From contig NZ_CP076543.1 of NCBI RefSeq assembly GCF_030440515.1, positions 930,001 through 994,000 of the forward strand: a stretch of 64,000 bases of DNA, given 5' to 3'. This document shows, piece by piece, positions 1-10,164 of the stretch; the stretch's first letter is position 1; every line of letters begins with the position of its first letter. Below the pieces are notes generated by a model. It made no database searches, had not been told where the DNA came from, and saw only the letters and a list, made by a program, of their open reading frames with translations. A program made the position numbers and the translations under genes. Origin of the DNA: Streptomyces xanthophaeus (GTDB lineage: Bacteria > Actinomycetota > Actinomycetes > Streptomycetales > Streptomycetaceae).

Positions 1-2372
1 AGGTCGACGTCCACGAGGACCCCGGCCCTGCCCTGCCCGGCATCACCGAACCGGCGGCCATCGGCGGGGTGCTGAAGCTCGGCGGCGCGCTGCAGACCAT
101 CCGCGACCGGGACGTGTGGGACAACTGGGACAGTCGCTTCACCGAGGACGAGGGGTACCCGGCGCCGACCGGCAGCTATCCGCACCCCTTCCAGGAGGCG
201 CTGGCCGCGCTGGTCAACCTGGCCGACGACTACCGCGTACGGGCCCCCGTCGACGCGCACGCCGGGCTGGCCGGCGTTCCGGGTCCGGCCCCGGTGGTCC
301 TGGCGGGCGAGGTGGATCCGGTGATCACCCCGCCGTTGTACGGGCGCTGGCCCGCACTGACTTCACGGCTGCTGCACGAGGAGAACGGCAGTCCGGCCGC
401 GCACGACCGCAACTGGGTGCACCGGCTCAACCTCGATCCGCGCTTCCGGATCGCCGCGAACTTCGGAACGCAGATCGTGCAGGCCCGCCAGGAGGAGTTC
501 ATGGCCGCCGCCTGGGCGCAGATCGGCGACGTGGTGGAGGTCAACAACCGGATCCGCGCGGCGCAGCTGGCCTGCGAGGTCGGGCTCCGGCTCCAGGACA
601 AGCACCTCGGGCCGCCGCCCCCACCGCCCGCACCCCCCGGCGTCGCGGCCGCCCCGCCGCGGGCCCGGCGTGCGGCGGCCCGCCCGGTCGGCCGCGCCCT
701 GGCCCTGACGGCGCCCGCGCATGCCCGGGTGACCGTGCCCGTGACCCGGCCCGGCGCCCTGGCGGGCGAGGCGGGCCCGACGCAGCTGGTGGCCGCCGGC
801 TTCAAGGTGGCCACGAGCCGGATCGCGGCCGCGCCCGTGTCCGCGGCGATGCGCCGGATCACCCGGCCGGGATCGCGGCTGATGCAGACGCTGAAGTTCC
901 CTCAGCAGCCGGCGGAGGCGCTGCTCCCGCGGATGGACACGGAGCCGGAGCTGGTGACGGCGGCGCCGCCCAAGGTCACCCCGCCCGCCGTGGTCACACC
1001 CACCCGGGTCGACCGGGAGATCCGGGAGGTCCCGCTGCCCGATCCGGTGAAGTCCCTGCCGGTCGGTGAGCACTTCGTGCTCCGGCGGCCCGGGGAGAGC
1101 GCCCCCGCGCCCACCGCCCGTACCGCGGGATCCCCGGCCGCGGACACCGCCGAGCCCGCCGACAGCGAACAGGCGCGGCGCTTCAAGCTGGGCCTGACCG
1201 ATCTGTACGAGGGGTGGGCCGCCGGCGCCGCCGCCGCGCAGACCCGGGTGCCCGACCCCCTCGACGTGGCGGGCACCGCCCAGGTGGTGCTGGGCCGGCT
1301 GGACGCCACCGAGACGGTGCCCAAGGCCCTGCTCAGCGCGGTACGGCTGGACGCCCCGCACCTGGCGCCGTTCGCAGAGCGGTTCCTGGAGGTGATGGCG
1401 TACCCGGTCATCGACCTGCCGATGTACGAGGCGCTGCGGGGCCTGTCCGTCGACTGCTTCGTGCCCCATCTCGATCTGCTCCCGGCGAACTCGGTCACGC
1501 TCCTCGACACCGACCAGGAGTTCATCGAGGCCTTCATGGTCGGCCTCAACCACGAGATGTCCCGCGAGCTGCTGTGGCGTGAGTACCCGTGCGACCAGCG
1601 GGGCACTCCCTTCCGGCAGTTCTGGGATCCGCGCGCGGCCGCCTCGCGGATCGAGAGCGACGCGGCCCGGCGCGAGCGGCTGTACGACATCCCGCCGATC
1701 CACACGTGGGCCCGGGACAGTGCGCTCGGCGCGCACGACCATAGGCAGGAGGTTCCCGGCAAGCCGCGCGACGAGCTCGTCCTCGTGATCCGCGGCGAGC
1801 TCCTCAAGAAGTACCCGAACACGGCGGTGTACGCCCACCGCGCCCGCTGGAGCCCGAGCGACGAGGATCCCGATCCGAAGCTGGAACGCCAGCCCGTGAC
1901 CCTGCGTGACCCGGCCAGGCCGGGCCCCGGCGAGATCCAGCTGCCGATCTACGAGGCCCAGGTCGAGCCGGACATCCATCTCCTCGGCTTCGACCTGACG
2001 GCGCAGGAGGCCCGGGGGAACGCGAAGGACCCGGGCTGGTTCTTCGTCTTCCAGGAGCGCCCGGGGGATCCCCGGTTCGGCGCGGACGACGATCCTCCCA
2101 CCCGCGTGGAGGTCTGGAACGACCTCACCTGGGGTGATGTGGATCCGGGCGGTCGGCGCGGCTTCATCGCCCTCGACGGTTCCACCACCGTGGTCGAACT
2201 CCGGGACCTGTCCAGCGCGGAGGACGACATCGAGAAGGAGGCCCAGCACCGTGAGGACACCGAGCTGGGCACGTGGCACGGCGGGCTGGACTCCGCCGAG
2301 GTCGCCTACATGCTGTTCCAGGCACCGGTCCTGATGGCCGTGCACGCACAGGAGATGCTGCCCCGTGGCTGA
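1..2372 (+). CDS. Large conserved protein of unknown function (5' end outside window)
   Basis: The reading frame is open from base 3, with sensible coding upstream of the GTG at 69, so the gene begins left of the window; about 789 codons are visible. I do not recognise a named domain. The middle (codons about 205-380) is rich in Pro and Ala and looks like a flexible linker. The C-terminal part is more conserved-looking, with the phrases GLNHEMSRELLWREYPCDQR and RQFWDP and a final beta-rich segment (PGWFFVFQERPGDPRFG). I believe similar phrases occur in uncharacterised bacterial proteins, but I cannot name a function. The stop overlaps the start of the next gene by 8 nt, so the two are very likely co-translated. 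No signal peptide or membrane segment is visible in the part present. Confidence 0.75.
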   Translation, partial: VDVHEDPGPALPGITEPAAIGGVLKLGGALQTIRDRDVWDNWDSRFTEDEGYPAPTGSYPHPFQEALAALVNLADDYRVRAPVDAHAGLAGVPGPAPVVLAGEVDPVITPPLYGRWPALTSRLLHEENGSPAAHDRNWVHRLNLDPRFRIAANFGTQIVQARQEEFMAAAWAQIGDVVEVNNRIRAAQLACEVGLRLQDKHLGPPPPPPAPPGVAAAPPRARRAAARPVGRALALTAPAHARVTVPVTRPGALAGEAGPTQLVAAGFKVATSRIAAAPVSAAMRRITRPGSRLMQTLKFPQQPAEALLPRMDTEPELVTAAPPKVTPPAVVTPTRVDREIREVPLPDPVKSLPVGEHFVLRRPGESAPAPTARTAGSPAADTAEPADSEQARRFKLGLTDLYEGWAAGAAAAQTRVPDPLDVAGTAQVVLGRLDATETVPKALLSAVRLDAPHLAPFAERFLEVMAYPVIDLPMYEALRGLSVDCFVPHLDLLPANSVTLLDTDQEFIEAFMVGLNHEMSRELLWREYPCDQRGTPFRQFWDPRAAASRIESDAARRERLYDIPPIHTWARDSALGAHDHRQEVPGKPRDELVLVIRGELLKKYPNTAVYAHRARWSPSDEDPDPKLERQPVTLRDPARPGPGEIQLPIYEAQVEPDIHLLGFDLTAQEARGNAKDPGWFFVFQERPGDPRFGADDDPPTRVEVWNDLTWGDVDPGGRRGFIALDGSTTVVELRDLSSAEDDIEKEAQHREDTELGTWHGGLDSAEVAYMLFQAPVLMAVHAQEMLPRG

Positions 2373-5300
2373 CCTCACCCGCGCCCACCCGGTCCTGCTC
2401 GGGCCCGTCCGGCTGGAGACCCGGTTCACGGCGGACGAGCTGCTGGTGCGGATCTTCCCCGACGAGTGGTCGGTGGACAGTTTCGAACCCCGCCCGACCC
2501 GCGCCGAGCTGAGTGCGATGGACGCCTACTGGACCGCCGTGTGGAGGTCGGCCGGAGACCGGGGCGGTGAGCAGGCGGCCTGGCACGAGCTGACCGGGCG
2601 GGTGCAGCAGGGCCGGGCGGCCCATCTGCTGCGCACGCACCTGCCCGCCAACCCGTCCGAGAAGCCGTCGGGGCCGGCGGCGGGCACCGCCGTACTGGTG
2701 ATCACCACCCCGCAGGCCCTGCCCGCCGAGGACCGGCGGCCCACCGTGGCCTACTGGAGCGCCGTCTGGCGGGCGCACGGCGACCGCGGACGGCTCCGGG
2801 ACGCCGAGGTCGCGCTGCTCGCGGCCGTCGGGCCGCGCCGTGCGGGGCCCATCCGCAGCCGCACGCCCGCCGGGATGGAGGCCGCACCGCTCGCCTCCGG
2901 CGACTCCGTCGCGGTGGCCTTCCTCGTCGTCCCGCAGCCGCCCGACTCCGAGATCGCCCCGAACTCGTGGACGCAGGCCGCCAAGGCCACCTTGCTGCCC
3001 GACCGGTTCCGGGTGTTCGGCTACCGCGACGGGCGGCTGGTCTGCGAGGCCACCGGGGCGGACGTGACGGGCCCGCTCTCGGTGAGCCCGGACCCCGGCA
3101 CCGCACGCGCGGAGCAGCTCCAGGTCGACGAGGAGACCGGCACCCTGCGCGTCCCGCCGGACCTGAAGTGGATGACCTGTTTCGACGCCGCGGTGGAGGC
3201 GGGGATGGGCGTACGCATCCCCTTGGACGCGACGATCCGGCTGGGCCTGCACCAGCTCGTCGTGCTCGGCCTGCGCGAGGGGGCCACGCCCGAGCAGTCC
3301 GCCGCCGCGCTCACCGAGCTGATCACGCACCAGGTGCGGAGCCCCGCCGGTTTCGCCCTGCTGCCACAGGGCACTCCGACGAACAACACCGAGCGACTCC
3401 CGGCCGGCCAGGATCCCCGCCAGGAGTCCGAGGCCGCGCGCAGGGCGGCGTACGGCTTCACGGCCGAGGCGGCGCCGGGCGACTGGACGGCGAAGACCGA
3501 CGGCCAGTGGTTCGCCGAGCTCCTCGGCATCGATCCCGCGGCCCTGACGGCGGTACCGAACGCCGACCGGACCGACCTGCGCGACGCACGCGCCGCGAAC
3601 ACCGCGCTGTGGCCCGCGACGTGGGGCAACCACCTGCGCACCACGCTCCATCCGATGCTGTCGGAGCGGACGGTTGCGCAGACCCGGGAGTTCTTCCTGC
3701 GGTACGTCAGCGGGCGGGGCCCGCTCCCCGTCGTGAAGATCGGCCGACAGCCCTACGGAATCCTGGTGACGACCGCTTTCGACCGGCTGACCTGGCCCGC
3801 CTCGGCCGGCCACCGCCGCGGTCTGCACCGGTTGCTCACCGAGGCCGCGGCGGACTGGGGCAAGGCCACCGGGAAGGTGGCCCGGCTGGGGAAGGACAGC
3901 GGCGACGCGCACCGGCAGCTGCTGGACATCCTCGCCCTGCACCCGTCCTCGGCCGAGTTCCACCAGCGGTACGCGCAGAGCGTCGACGACCTGTTCAACC
4001 GGGAGAACCTCGACGGCCGGGGCCATCTGGTGGTGTCCGCGCTGGAGCGGCTGCGGATGGCGGAGCCGGTCAGGGAACTCCTGACCAGGCTCGGCGCCCC
4101 CGCCGGCGATACGGACCTGCTCGCCCGCCTGTTCGTGGACGGCCAGCATCCGCTGACCGGGCCGCTGATCGACGACCGGCCGCTGTCCGAGACCGACCCG
4201 GTCCGCCCATACACCACGGCCCCCGGACGCAACTACCTCCAGTGGCTCGCCGAGTACGCGGGCAGGGACCTGGAGACGATCCGGCAGGAGAGGGGCTTCG
4301 CCGACGACGCCCGTCCGGCCGCCCTGTTCTACCTGATGCTGCGGCACGCCGTCCTGCTGGGCTGGGTGGAGACGGGCCGCAGGCTCGCCCTCGCGAAGGG
4401 GCTGGCTGCGCCCTCGCCCGCCGACCCGCCCTTCGTGCACATCGCGGACGACCCGGACCACCCGGCCGTGCTCCTGCCCAGCGAGAGCCGCTACCGCCAG
4501 CTCTACGCGAAGGAACCGGATGTCACCGGAAACGAGGAACCGCTGCACCTGTTCGTCCCGCGGGCCCTGCGCGCCGGTGACCCCGCCACCGCCGAACTCG
4601 CCGAGCAGGTGGCGGCACTGGACCTGCTCGCCGATCTCCCCACCGCCCGGCTGGAGCGCGTCTTCACCGAGCACCTGGACTGCGCCGGCTACCGGATGGA
4701 CGCCTGGCGGCTGGGCCTCGCCACGGAGAAGCTCGCGGAGCTCAGGTACGGGCCGGACGGCACCGGCGTACCCGGCCGGGGCCTGCACCTGGGGGCGTAC
4801 GGCTGGCTGGAGGACGTCGCACCGCGCGTCGGGAGCCTGCCCGAGGTGACCGTACCGGAGCAGCTCCGGCCGGTCTTCGGAGCGCAGGCACTGCCGCACG
4901 ACCCGCAGGGCGGCGGCTGGATCCACGCGCCGTCCCCGGCGCAGGCCAGGACCGCGGCCGTACTGCGCGCCGGGTACCTCGCCAACGGCGGCCGGGAGAA
5001 CTCCACCGCCTTCGCCGTCAACCTCAGCTCCGGCCGCGTCCGGGTCGCCCTGGCCCTGCTGGACGGGCTCCGCCAGGGCCAGTCGCTCGGCGCGATGCTC
5101 GGCCGCCGCTTCGAGCGCGGCCTGCACGAGGGGCACCGCGGGGTGGAGCTCGACCGGTTCATCCAGCCGCTGCGCGGAGCCTTCCCGCTGCGGGCCGGGA
5201 AGCTCTCGGCCGAGGACGCGCGGCCGGACGAGGTCCACCTGGTCGAGGCCGGCAACGTGGTGGACGGCCTGGAGCTGGTCCGCCGGGCCACCCGGGACGG

Positions 5301-7620
5301 CCTGACGAGCTACCCGTACGGCGCCGAGGGCCTGCCCGAGGTCGACGACCCGACCCAGCGGGACGCCATGGACGAGGAGCTGGCGAACCTCCTCGACATC
5401 CACGACGCGCTGGCCGACCTGGCCGTGGCCGAGAGCACCCACCAGACGCTGCTCGGCAACACCGAACGCGCCGCGGCGACCTTGGACGCGTACGCGAAGG
5501 ACGGATTCCCGCCGGAACCGGACGTGATCAGGTCGCCGCGCAGCGGCACCACGCTGACCCACCGGCTGGCCCTCCAGTTCACTCCGGGGCTCGGCCCCGA
5601 CCACGGCGCCGGGGCTGCGGGCCGGAGCAGCCCGCGGGCCCGCGCCGAACCGGCGGTCAACGACTGGCTGGCCGGGCTGCTGCCCGCCGCGCAGGACGTG
5701 GCGGCCCTGGTGACCTGGAACGATCCGGTGACGGCCGAGCCGCGCAGCCGGGTCGTCACCCAAGCGGATCTGGGGCTTCAGGCGATCGAGCTGCTGTGGG
5801 CGGTGCGGCCGGCCGGCGAGGCCGCGATGAGTGATCTCGACGACCGGATCACGGGTGCGGTCTTCGGCCCGGCGCCGCCGCGGGCGGACGCGCTGCCCGT
5901 CATCCACTACACGCGGCGGATCCCGAAGAAGATCAGCTTCTTCGAACTGTCCCCACTGATCGGAGCGTTGCGTTCGCTGCTGACCACCTCGCGGCCCCTG
6001 CGATCCACGGATCTGATGCCGGGCGCCGGAGTCACCCCGGTGGACCGGGCGGCCGACGAGGCCGTGTCCCTGCCCCGGGAGCGCCCCGCCAAGGTCCTCG
6101 AATCACTCGCGGGTCTCCGGGAGGATGCGGCCCGGCTCGCGGCGGAGCTGGAGCCGCTCTGTCCGGCGCCGCCGGGCGAGCCGTCCCGCGGGGAAATCCT
6201 GCGCAGGATCGACGAGTTCCTGGCCGGCTACGCCGAACTCGCGGCCGGGGCCGGCAGGTTCGGGCTGGCCCGCAGCGGCTGGGCCGAGCTGACGGGATGG
6301 CGGCGCGGTGAGTTCACGGGAGTGCTGAAGGCGGTCGCGGAGGCCGCGGACCGGATGGGGCGGGCGCTCGAGGACGCCGACGCGCTTCTCTGCCGCTACG
6401 ACGAACTCCCGTCGGCCACCCCGGAGGAGGAGCGGTTCCGCCTCCTGCAACAGGCCGAACGGCTGCTCGCCACGGCGCTGACCAGCCCGCGCCCCCGGCG
6501 GCCGGAGCTGCTGCGCGCCCTCCTGGTCTCCCGCCGCCGGGAGTTCGCCGCCCGGCTGAAGGACCTGCGGGCGGTCGCGCGGACCACGAGGACCACCCTG
6601 TCCGGGCTGCTCGCCGAGGTCTCCGCACTGCTGCCGCTCACCGCCTTCGACCCGACCGGGCTGGACCTGACCCCGTACGGGGACCGGGTCGTGGCGTACG
6701 CCCGTGAGCTGCTGACCCGTGTCCAGGCCCTGCTGAAGGAGGTCGACGTACGCATCCGCTCGGCCGGGACGGCCCTCGGCGGGTACGACGCGGCGGTCAC
6801 CGGTCCCGACCGGGTCCTGGCCGGGACCGAGGCCCTGAAGGCGCTGATCGGCGAAGACGTCCTGACCGTACCCGAGTTCAGCCCGCCCGACGGGCTCGCC
6901 CGGGACTGGCGGGCCGCCCTGCGCGACAGCGGGAAGCTGATCGACCACCTGCGCACCGATCCGCCCACACCCCGCACCTTCCCCGTCGAGGACTGGCTGC
7001 ACGGCATCGCCCGGGTGCGCGAGAAGCCACGGCTGTGGGAGAAGGCTGTGGTCCTCGCCGACGCCCTGATCGGATACGGCGGTCTGCTCGTCACACGGGA
7101 GGAACCCCGGCTGACCCCGGTGCAGCTGCCCCACCGGGAGGACGACCACTGGCTGGCCATGGACTTCCCGAAGGACCCGGACCGGCGCAGGGTGCCCGTC
7201 ACCGAGGACAAGGTCCTCTACACCGCGCACTACGCGGGGCCGTCGGCCGAGCCGCTGCCCGGCGTCCCCGAGGTGTGCGGCCTGCTCCTCGACGAGTGGA
7301 CCGAGGTCATCCCCGCCGAGCGGGAGACCACCGGGATCGCCCTGCACTACGACCGCCCCGATTCGGAGCCGCCGCAGACGATGCTGCTGGTCGCGCCGCC
7401 GCAGCCGGGCGGCAACTGGACCACGGAGGAGCTGCTCGCCGCGGTCTTCGACACCTTCGAACTGGCCAGGGCCCGGGCCGTGGAACCCGTACACCTGGAC
7501 GGGACCGCGTACGCCCAGCTGCTGCCGGCCACCGTCATGTCCGCGACCCGTAAACCGATCACCGTCAGCACCGATCTCGCGATCACCCATCTGCGCCGGA
7601 AGGCGGCCGCCCATGACTGA
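2365..7620 (+). CDS. Giant (1751 aa) conserved protein of unknown function
   Basis: GTG start inside the end of the preceding gene (8-nt overlap) and ATG of the next gene inside its own end (8-nt overlap), so it is the middle gene of a tightly coupled trio. No catalytic motif, Walker box, transmembrane helix or signal peptide was recognised. The N-terminal half contains the phrase KIGRQPYGILVTTAFDRL, and around residue 900 GQSLGAMLGRRFERGLHEGH, which look like well-kept motifs. Residues about 1250-1560 are strongly helical, rich in Leu, Ala, Arg and Glu, and probably form coiled coils. Size and helical arms would suit a structural or scaffold protein, but that is inference. Codon use is ordinary for a high-GC actinobacterium, so there is no sign of recent transfer. 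Confidence 0.8.
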   Translation: MADLTRAHPVLLGPVRLETRFTADELLVRIFPDEWSVDSFEPRPTRAELSAMDAYWTAVWRSAGDRGGEQAAWHELTGRVQQGRAAHLLRTHLPANPSEKPSGPAAGTAVLVITTPQALPAEDRRPTVAYWSAVWRAHGDRGRLRDAEVALLAAVGPRRAGPIRSRTPAGMEAAPLASGDSVAVAFLVVPQPPDSEIAPNSWTQAAKATLLPDRFRVFGYRDGRLVCEATGADVTGPLSVSPDPGTARAEQLQVDEETGTLRVPPDLKWMTCFDAAVEAGMGVRIPLDATIRLGLHQLVVLGLREGATPEQSAAALTELITHQVRSPAGFALLPQGTPTNNTERLPAGQDPRQESEAARRAAYGFTAEAAPGDWTAKTDGQWFAELLGIDPAALTAVPNADRTDLRDARAANTALWPATWGNHLRTTLHPMLSERTVAQTREFFLRYVSGRGPLPVVKIGRQPYGILVTTAFDRLTWPASAGHRRGLHRLLTEAAADWGKATGKVARLGKDSGDAHRQLLDILALHPSSAEFHQRYAQSVDDLFNRENLDGRGHLVVSALERLRMAEPVRELLTRLGAPAGDTDLLARLFVDGQHPLTGPLIDDRPLSETDPVRPYTTAPGRNYLQWLAEYAGRDLETIRQERGFADDARPAALFYLMLRHAVLLGWVETGRRLALAKGLAAPSPADPPFVHIADDPDHPAVLLPSESRYRQLYAKEPDVTGNEEPLHLFVPRALRAGDPATAELAEQVAALDLLADLPTARLERVFTEHLDCAGYRMDAWRLGLATEKLAELRYGPDGTGVPGRGLHLGAYGWLEDVAPRVGSLPEVTVPEQLRPVFGAQALPHDPQGGGWIHAPSPAQARTAAVLRAGYLANGGRENSTAFAVNLSSGRVRVALALLDGLRQGQSLGAMLGRRFERGLHEGHRGVELDRFIQPLRGAFPLRAGKLSAEDARPDEVHLVEAGNVVDGLELVRRATRDGLTSYPYGAEGLPEVDDPTQRDAMDEELANLLDIHDALADLAVAESTHQTLLGNTERAAATLDAYAKDGFPPEPDVIRSPRSGTTLTHRLALQFTPGLGPDHGAGAAGRSSPRARAEPAVNDWLAGLLPAAQDVAALVTWNDPVTAEPRSRVVTQADLGLQAIELLWAVRPAGEAAMSDLDDRITGAVFGPAPPRADALPVIHYTRRIPKKISFFELSPLIGALRSLLTTSRPLRSTDLMPGAGVTPVDRAADEAVSLPRERPAKVLESLAGLREDAARLAAELEPLCPAPPGEPSRGEILRRIDEFLAGYAELAAGAGRFGLARSGWAELTGWRRGEFTGVLKAVAEAADRMGRALEDADALLCRYDELPSATPEEERFRLLQQAERLLATALTSPRPRRPELLRALLVSRRREFAARLKDLRAVARTTRTTLSGLLAEVSALLPLTAFDPTGLDLTPYGDRVVAYARELLTRVQALLKEVDVRIRSAGTALGGYDAAVTGPDRVLAGTEALKALIGEDVLTVPEFSPPDGLARDWRAALRDSGKLIDHLRTDPPTPRTFPVEDWLHGIARVREKPRLWEKAVVLADALIGYGGLLVTREEPRLTPVQLPHREDDHWLAMDFPKDPDRRRVPVTEDKVLYTAHYAGPSAEPLPGVPEVCGLLLDEWTEVIPAERETTGIALHYDRPDSEPPQTMLLVAPPQPGGNWTTEELLAAVFDTFELARARAVEPVHLDGTAYAQLLPATVMSATRKPITVSTDLAITHLRRKAAAHD

Positions 7621-9460
7621 ACCGGCGCGCATCGATTTCCCGCTCGCCCTCGACCAGCGCCACGAGCCCACCGTCGGGGTGTGGAACCGGCTGGAGGGGC
7701 GGCCTCGTACGGCCGACTTCGACAGGGCCCTGCGGGCGGAGGTCCGCGACCCGCTGTGGATGCTGACCCGGCAGTGGCAGCTCGGCGAGTTCCGCGCCTC
7801 GGACGCGGGCTCACCGGTGACGGCCAGCTACTCGGTGGCCGGGGCCCCGCCCACCCGGTTCCGGCCGCCGGCCGGCCCGGTCGAGCCGCTGGCCACGGAC
7901 CGGCCGCTGGAGTCCGTGGCCGAACGCCGCCCGCTGCAGTTCCGGTTCGGTGCGGATCCGGTCTCCTTCGACCTGCGCCTCGCCCTGGGCCACCGATGGC
8001 TGAAGCTGATCCGCGGACTGCTGACGTCCTCGGTGGAGGACTTCCGCGGGCAGTACGTCGCCAAGTACCCGATCGCCCTGCCCGATCCCGAGCACGTCCC
8101 GGACACGCCACGGGTGGCCCATGCGGAGGTGTGGGCCACGCTTCAGGCCGTCGCCGGGCGGCACATGGACGGATACCTGCTGTACCACCGGCTCAAGTAC
8201 GAGAACGGCCTGGCCTCCGACGGCATCGTGAACGTGCAGCACATCCACTACGGGGCCCTCAACGAGCGGGGCCGGGAGCTGGTCGCCTGGTTCGACTCCC
8301 TGATCGACCAGCCCGCGGGGGCACCGGCGTGGGATCCGAGCCGCCTCGAACACCGCTTCTCGGTCGCCGCCGGTACCCCCGACGGGGAACAGGTCCTCAC
8401 GGCACCGGAGTACCCGGGCGGTGAACTGGAGTGGCACGCCTTCTCGGTGGACCGCGAAGGGCCCCTGGGCGGTACCGCGCCCGCTCCCGCGGCCCTGCAC
8501 CGGACGGTGTTCCCGGCGCCGGTCCGCTTCTCCGGCATGCCGCTGCCGCGCTGGTGGGCCGTGGAGGACGGAAAGACCAACTTCGCGGCGGTACGGCCGG
8601 ACAGCACCGACCTGGCCCGGCTGATCTTCCTGGAGTTCGCGCTGGTCTACAGCAACGACTGGTACCAGCTGCCGTGCGATCTGCCGGCCGGGACCCTGGC
8701 CTCGGTGAGCGGGCTGAGCGTGACGGACGTGTTCGGCGAGCAGCAGTGGATCGCCCCGGCCGGTGCGGGACCCGGCGGGGACTGGCGGCGCTGGTCGATG
8801 TTCACCCTGGACTGCCTGGGCGGGAAGCAGACGGCCGCGCAGCCGGCCCTGCTCCTGCCTCCGGGTGCGTCGAAGATCTCCGACGGTCCGGTGCTGGAGG
8901 AGGTGCTGCTCGTACGCGACGAACAGGCCAACCTGGTGTGGGGGCTGGAGCAGACGGTCCGTACGGCCACCGGCGAGCCGCGGCGCGGCAGCGAGCTCTC
9001 CGCGGAAAGCCTGGCGCACCGGCGACGCCTCCACCGTCCGGCCCCGCGGACCGCTCCTCTCGCGCCGGTCGCGTACGAGGCGATGAACTCGGTGCCCGAG
9101 CACTGGATCCCGTTCGTCGCGGTCCATGCCGACGCGGGCAAGCGGTCGGTGCGGCTCCAGCGTGCCGCCATGCCGCACCCCGTGGACAGCCACGCCGTAC
9201 GGCCCCGCACGGAGCTGCTGCGGCCGGGGCTGGACGTCGAGGCGCCGGCGCGGCAGCGGGCGTACTACGTGAACGAGGAGGAGGTCCCGCAGGCCGGCTC
9301 CCGCTTGACGGTGGCGTACAACCGCACCCGGGGCCGGGACGGCCAGGTGGTGGTCTGGCTCAGCGCGCGCCGCGGCGCGGGCCGAGGGGAGGCCGCCAGC
9401 GGCCTGGCCTTCGACCACCTCGTCGACACGGCACCGGACGGGCCGGGCGCCGCCGGATAG
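7613..9460 (+). CDS. 615-aa protein of unknown function, third gene of the large-protein operon
   Basis: ATG start overlaps the stop of the 1751-aa gene by 8 nt. The N-terminus holds the phrase DPLWMLTRQWQLGEFRASD, a recognisable-looking conserved block that I associate only with uncharacterised bacterial proteins. The rest appears beta-rich and soluble, with no signal peptide, membrane helix or nucleotide-binding loop. It is the last gene of the operon; the next 150 bases hold no gene and a hairpin (9571-9599). Function unknown; its neighbours suggest the three proteins work together. Confidence 0.8.
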   Translation: MTEPARIDFPLALDQRHEPTVGVWNRLEGRPRTADFDRALRAEVRDPLWMLTRQWQLGEFRASDAGSPVTASYSVAGAPPTRFRPPAGPVEPLATDRPLESVAERRPLQFRFGADPVSFDLRLALGHRWLKLIRGLLTSSVEDFRGQYVAKYPIALPDPEHVPDTPRVAHAEVWATLQAVAGRHMDGYLLYHRLKYENGLASDGIVNVQHIHYGALNERGRELVAWFDSLIDQPAGAPAWDPSRLEHRFSVAAGTPDGEQVLTAPEYPGGELEWHAFSVDREGPLGGTAPAPAALHRTVFPAPVRFSGMPLPRWWAVEDGKTNFAAVRPDSTDLARLIFLEFALVYSNDWYQLPCDLPAGTLASVSGLSVTDVFGEQQWIAPAGAGPGGDWRRWSMFTLDCLGGKQTAAQPALLLPPGASKISDGPVLEEVLLVRDEQANLVWGLEQTVRTATGEPRRGSELSAESLAHRRRLHRPAPRTAPLAPVAYEAMNSVPEHWIPFVAVHADAGKRSVRLQRAAMPHPVDSHAVRPRTELLRPGLDVEAPARQRAYYVNEEEVPQAGSRLTVAYNRTRGRDGQVVVWLSARRGAGRGEAASGLAFDHLVDTAPDGPGAAG

Positions 9461-9570
9461 CAGCCTTTCGATCGCCGCTCCCTGGGAGTGGATACGCGGT
9501 CCGGCTGCCCCGTACACCCCCTCAGGTCAAGGAGGACGAGGTCCGGCACGACGTGATCGAGGGCGGGGAG

Positions 9571-9599
9571 CCCGGCTGTCGTCCTTACGGACGGCCGGG
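9571..9599 (+). terminator. Hairpin after the large-protein operon
   Basis: CCCGGC and GTCC pair with GGAC and GCCGGG around a TTAC loop, with a small internal loop. It lies 110 bp past the stop at 9460 and has no T tract, so termination is only plausible. Confidence 0.35.
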
Positions 9600-9609
9600 T
9601 CGTTCCCGG

Positions 9610-9830
9610 TCAGCAGTTCGGGGCATGGGAGTGGGTGGCTTCTTCCGTGCAGGTTCCGGCGCTGCGGATGTACTGCTCCCAGCGCAGGAGGCCGTTGCGT
9701 GCGGCCCGCGGGTGTGGATGTGGTCGGTGACCCGGCGGGTGAGGAACCAGGTACGGGCGGCTGGGCTCATGCGCATGACGTCGGGGTGGACGGTACGGCT
9801 CCGTGCGAACCGGCCGGCGATCCGGGCCAT
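9610..9830 (-). pseudogene. Frameshifted small conserved ORF
   Basis: Reading leftwards from ATG 9830, the frame gives a natural-looking protein (MARIAGRFARSRTVHPDVMR, then SPAARTWFLTRRVTDHIH). From about 9720 the sensible continuation (AARNGLLRWEQYIRSAGTC, ending HSHAPNC) lies in another frame and stops at TGA 9610-9612. The two halves read as one small protein of about 75 residues split by a one-base shift. Function unrecognised. It could be a true pseudogene or a sequencing slip. Confidence 0.4.
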
Positions 9831-10164
9831 CAGGCCCTCGAGAGGCGTCAGTACACGTCGCGTACGTAGCGTTCTCGAGCGCCCCAGGCCCTCATCGGGC
9901 CGGTGCTGTTCCGGGATCCCCCTATTCGGTGGATCGTCGGCACCTCCTTCCGGGCCCCGGCCGCGTGCTGGTATGCCCGGCAGGAGGCGACCCCCGCACC
10001 ATCGCCTACTCCGACCGTCGGTGGTTGCCGGCGGCCGCCGCCGCACGCTCCTCCGGCTCCGCGCCACCCGCCGACCATGACCAGCCCAATGCCACACGGC
10101 CCCGCGCTCGTACGCGCGACCACCCGTGACGCCAGAGGGGGTGGGTTCAGCGCCGAAGCGCTCC

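Noticed and set aside
2164..5907. Long open frame on the minus strand, 1247 codons
   Set aside because: Shadow of the plus-strand large genes; composition is Arg/Gly/Pro-rich with no motif or ribosome site.
1..9460. Possible contractile injection or phage-tail operon
   Set aside because: No sheath, baseplate, LysM or AAA protein seen; only size and coupling suggested it.
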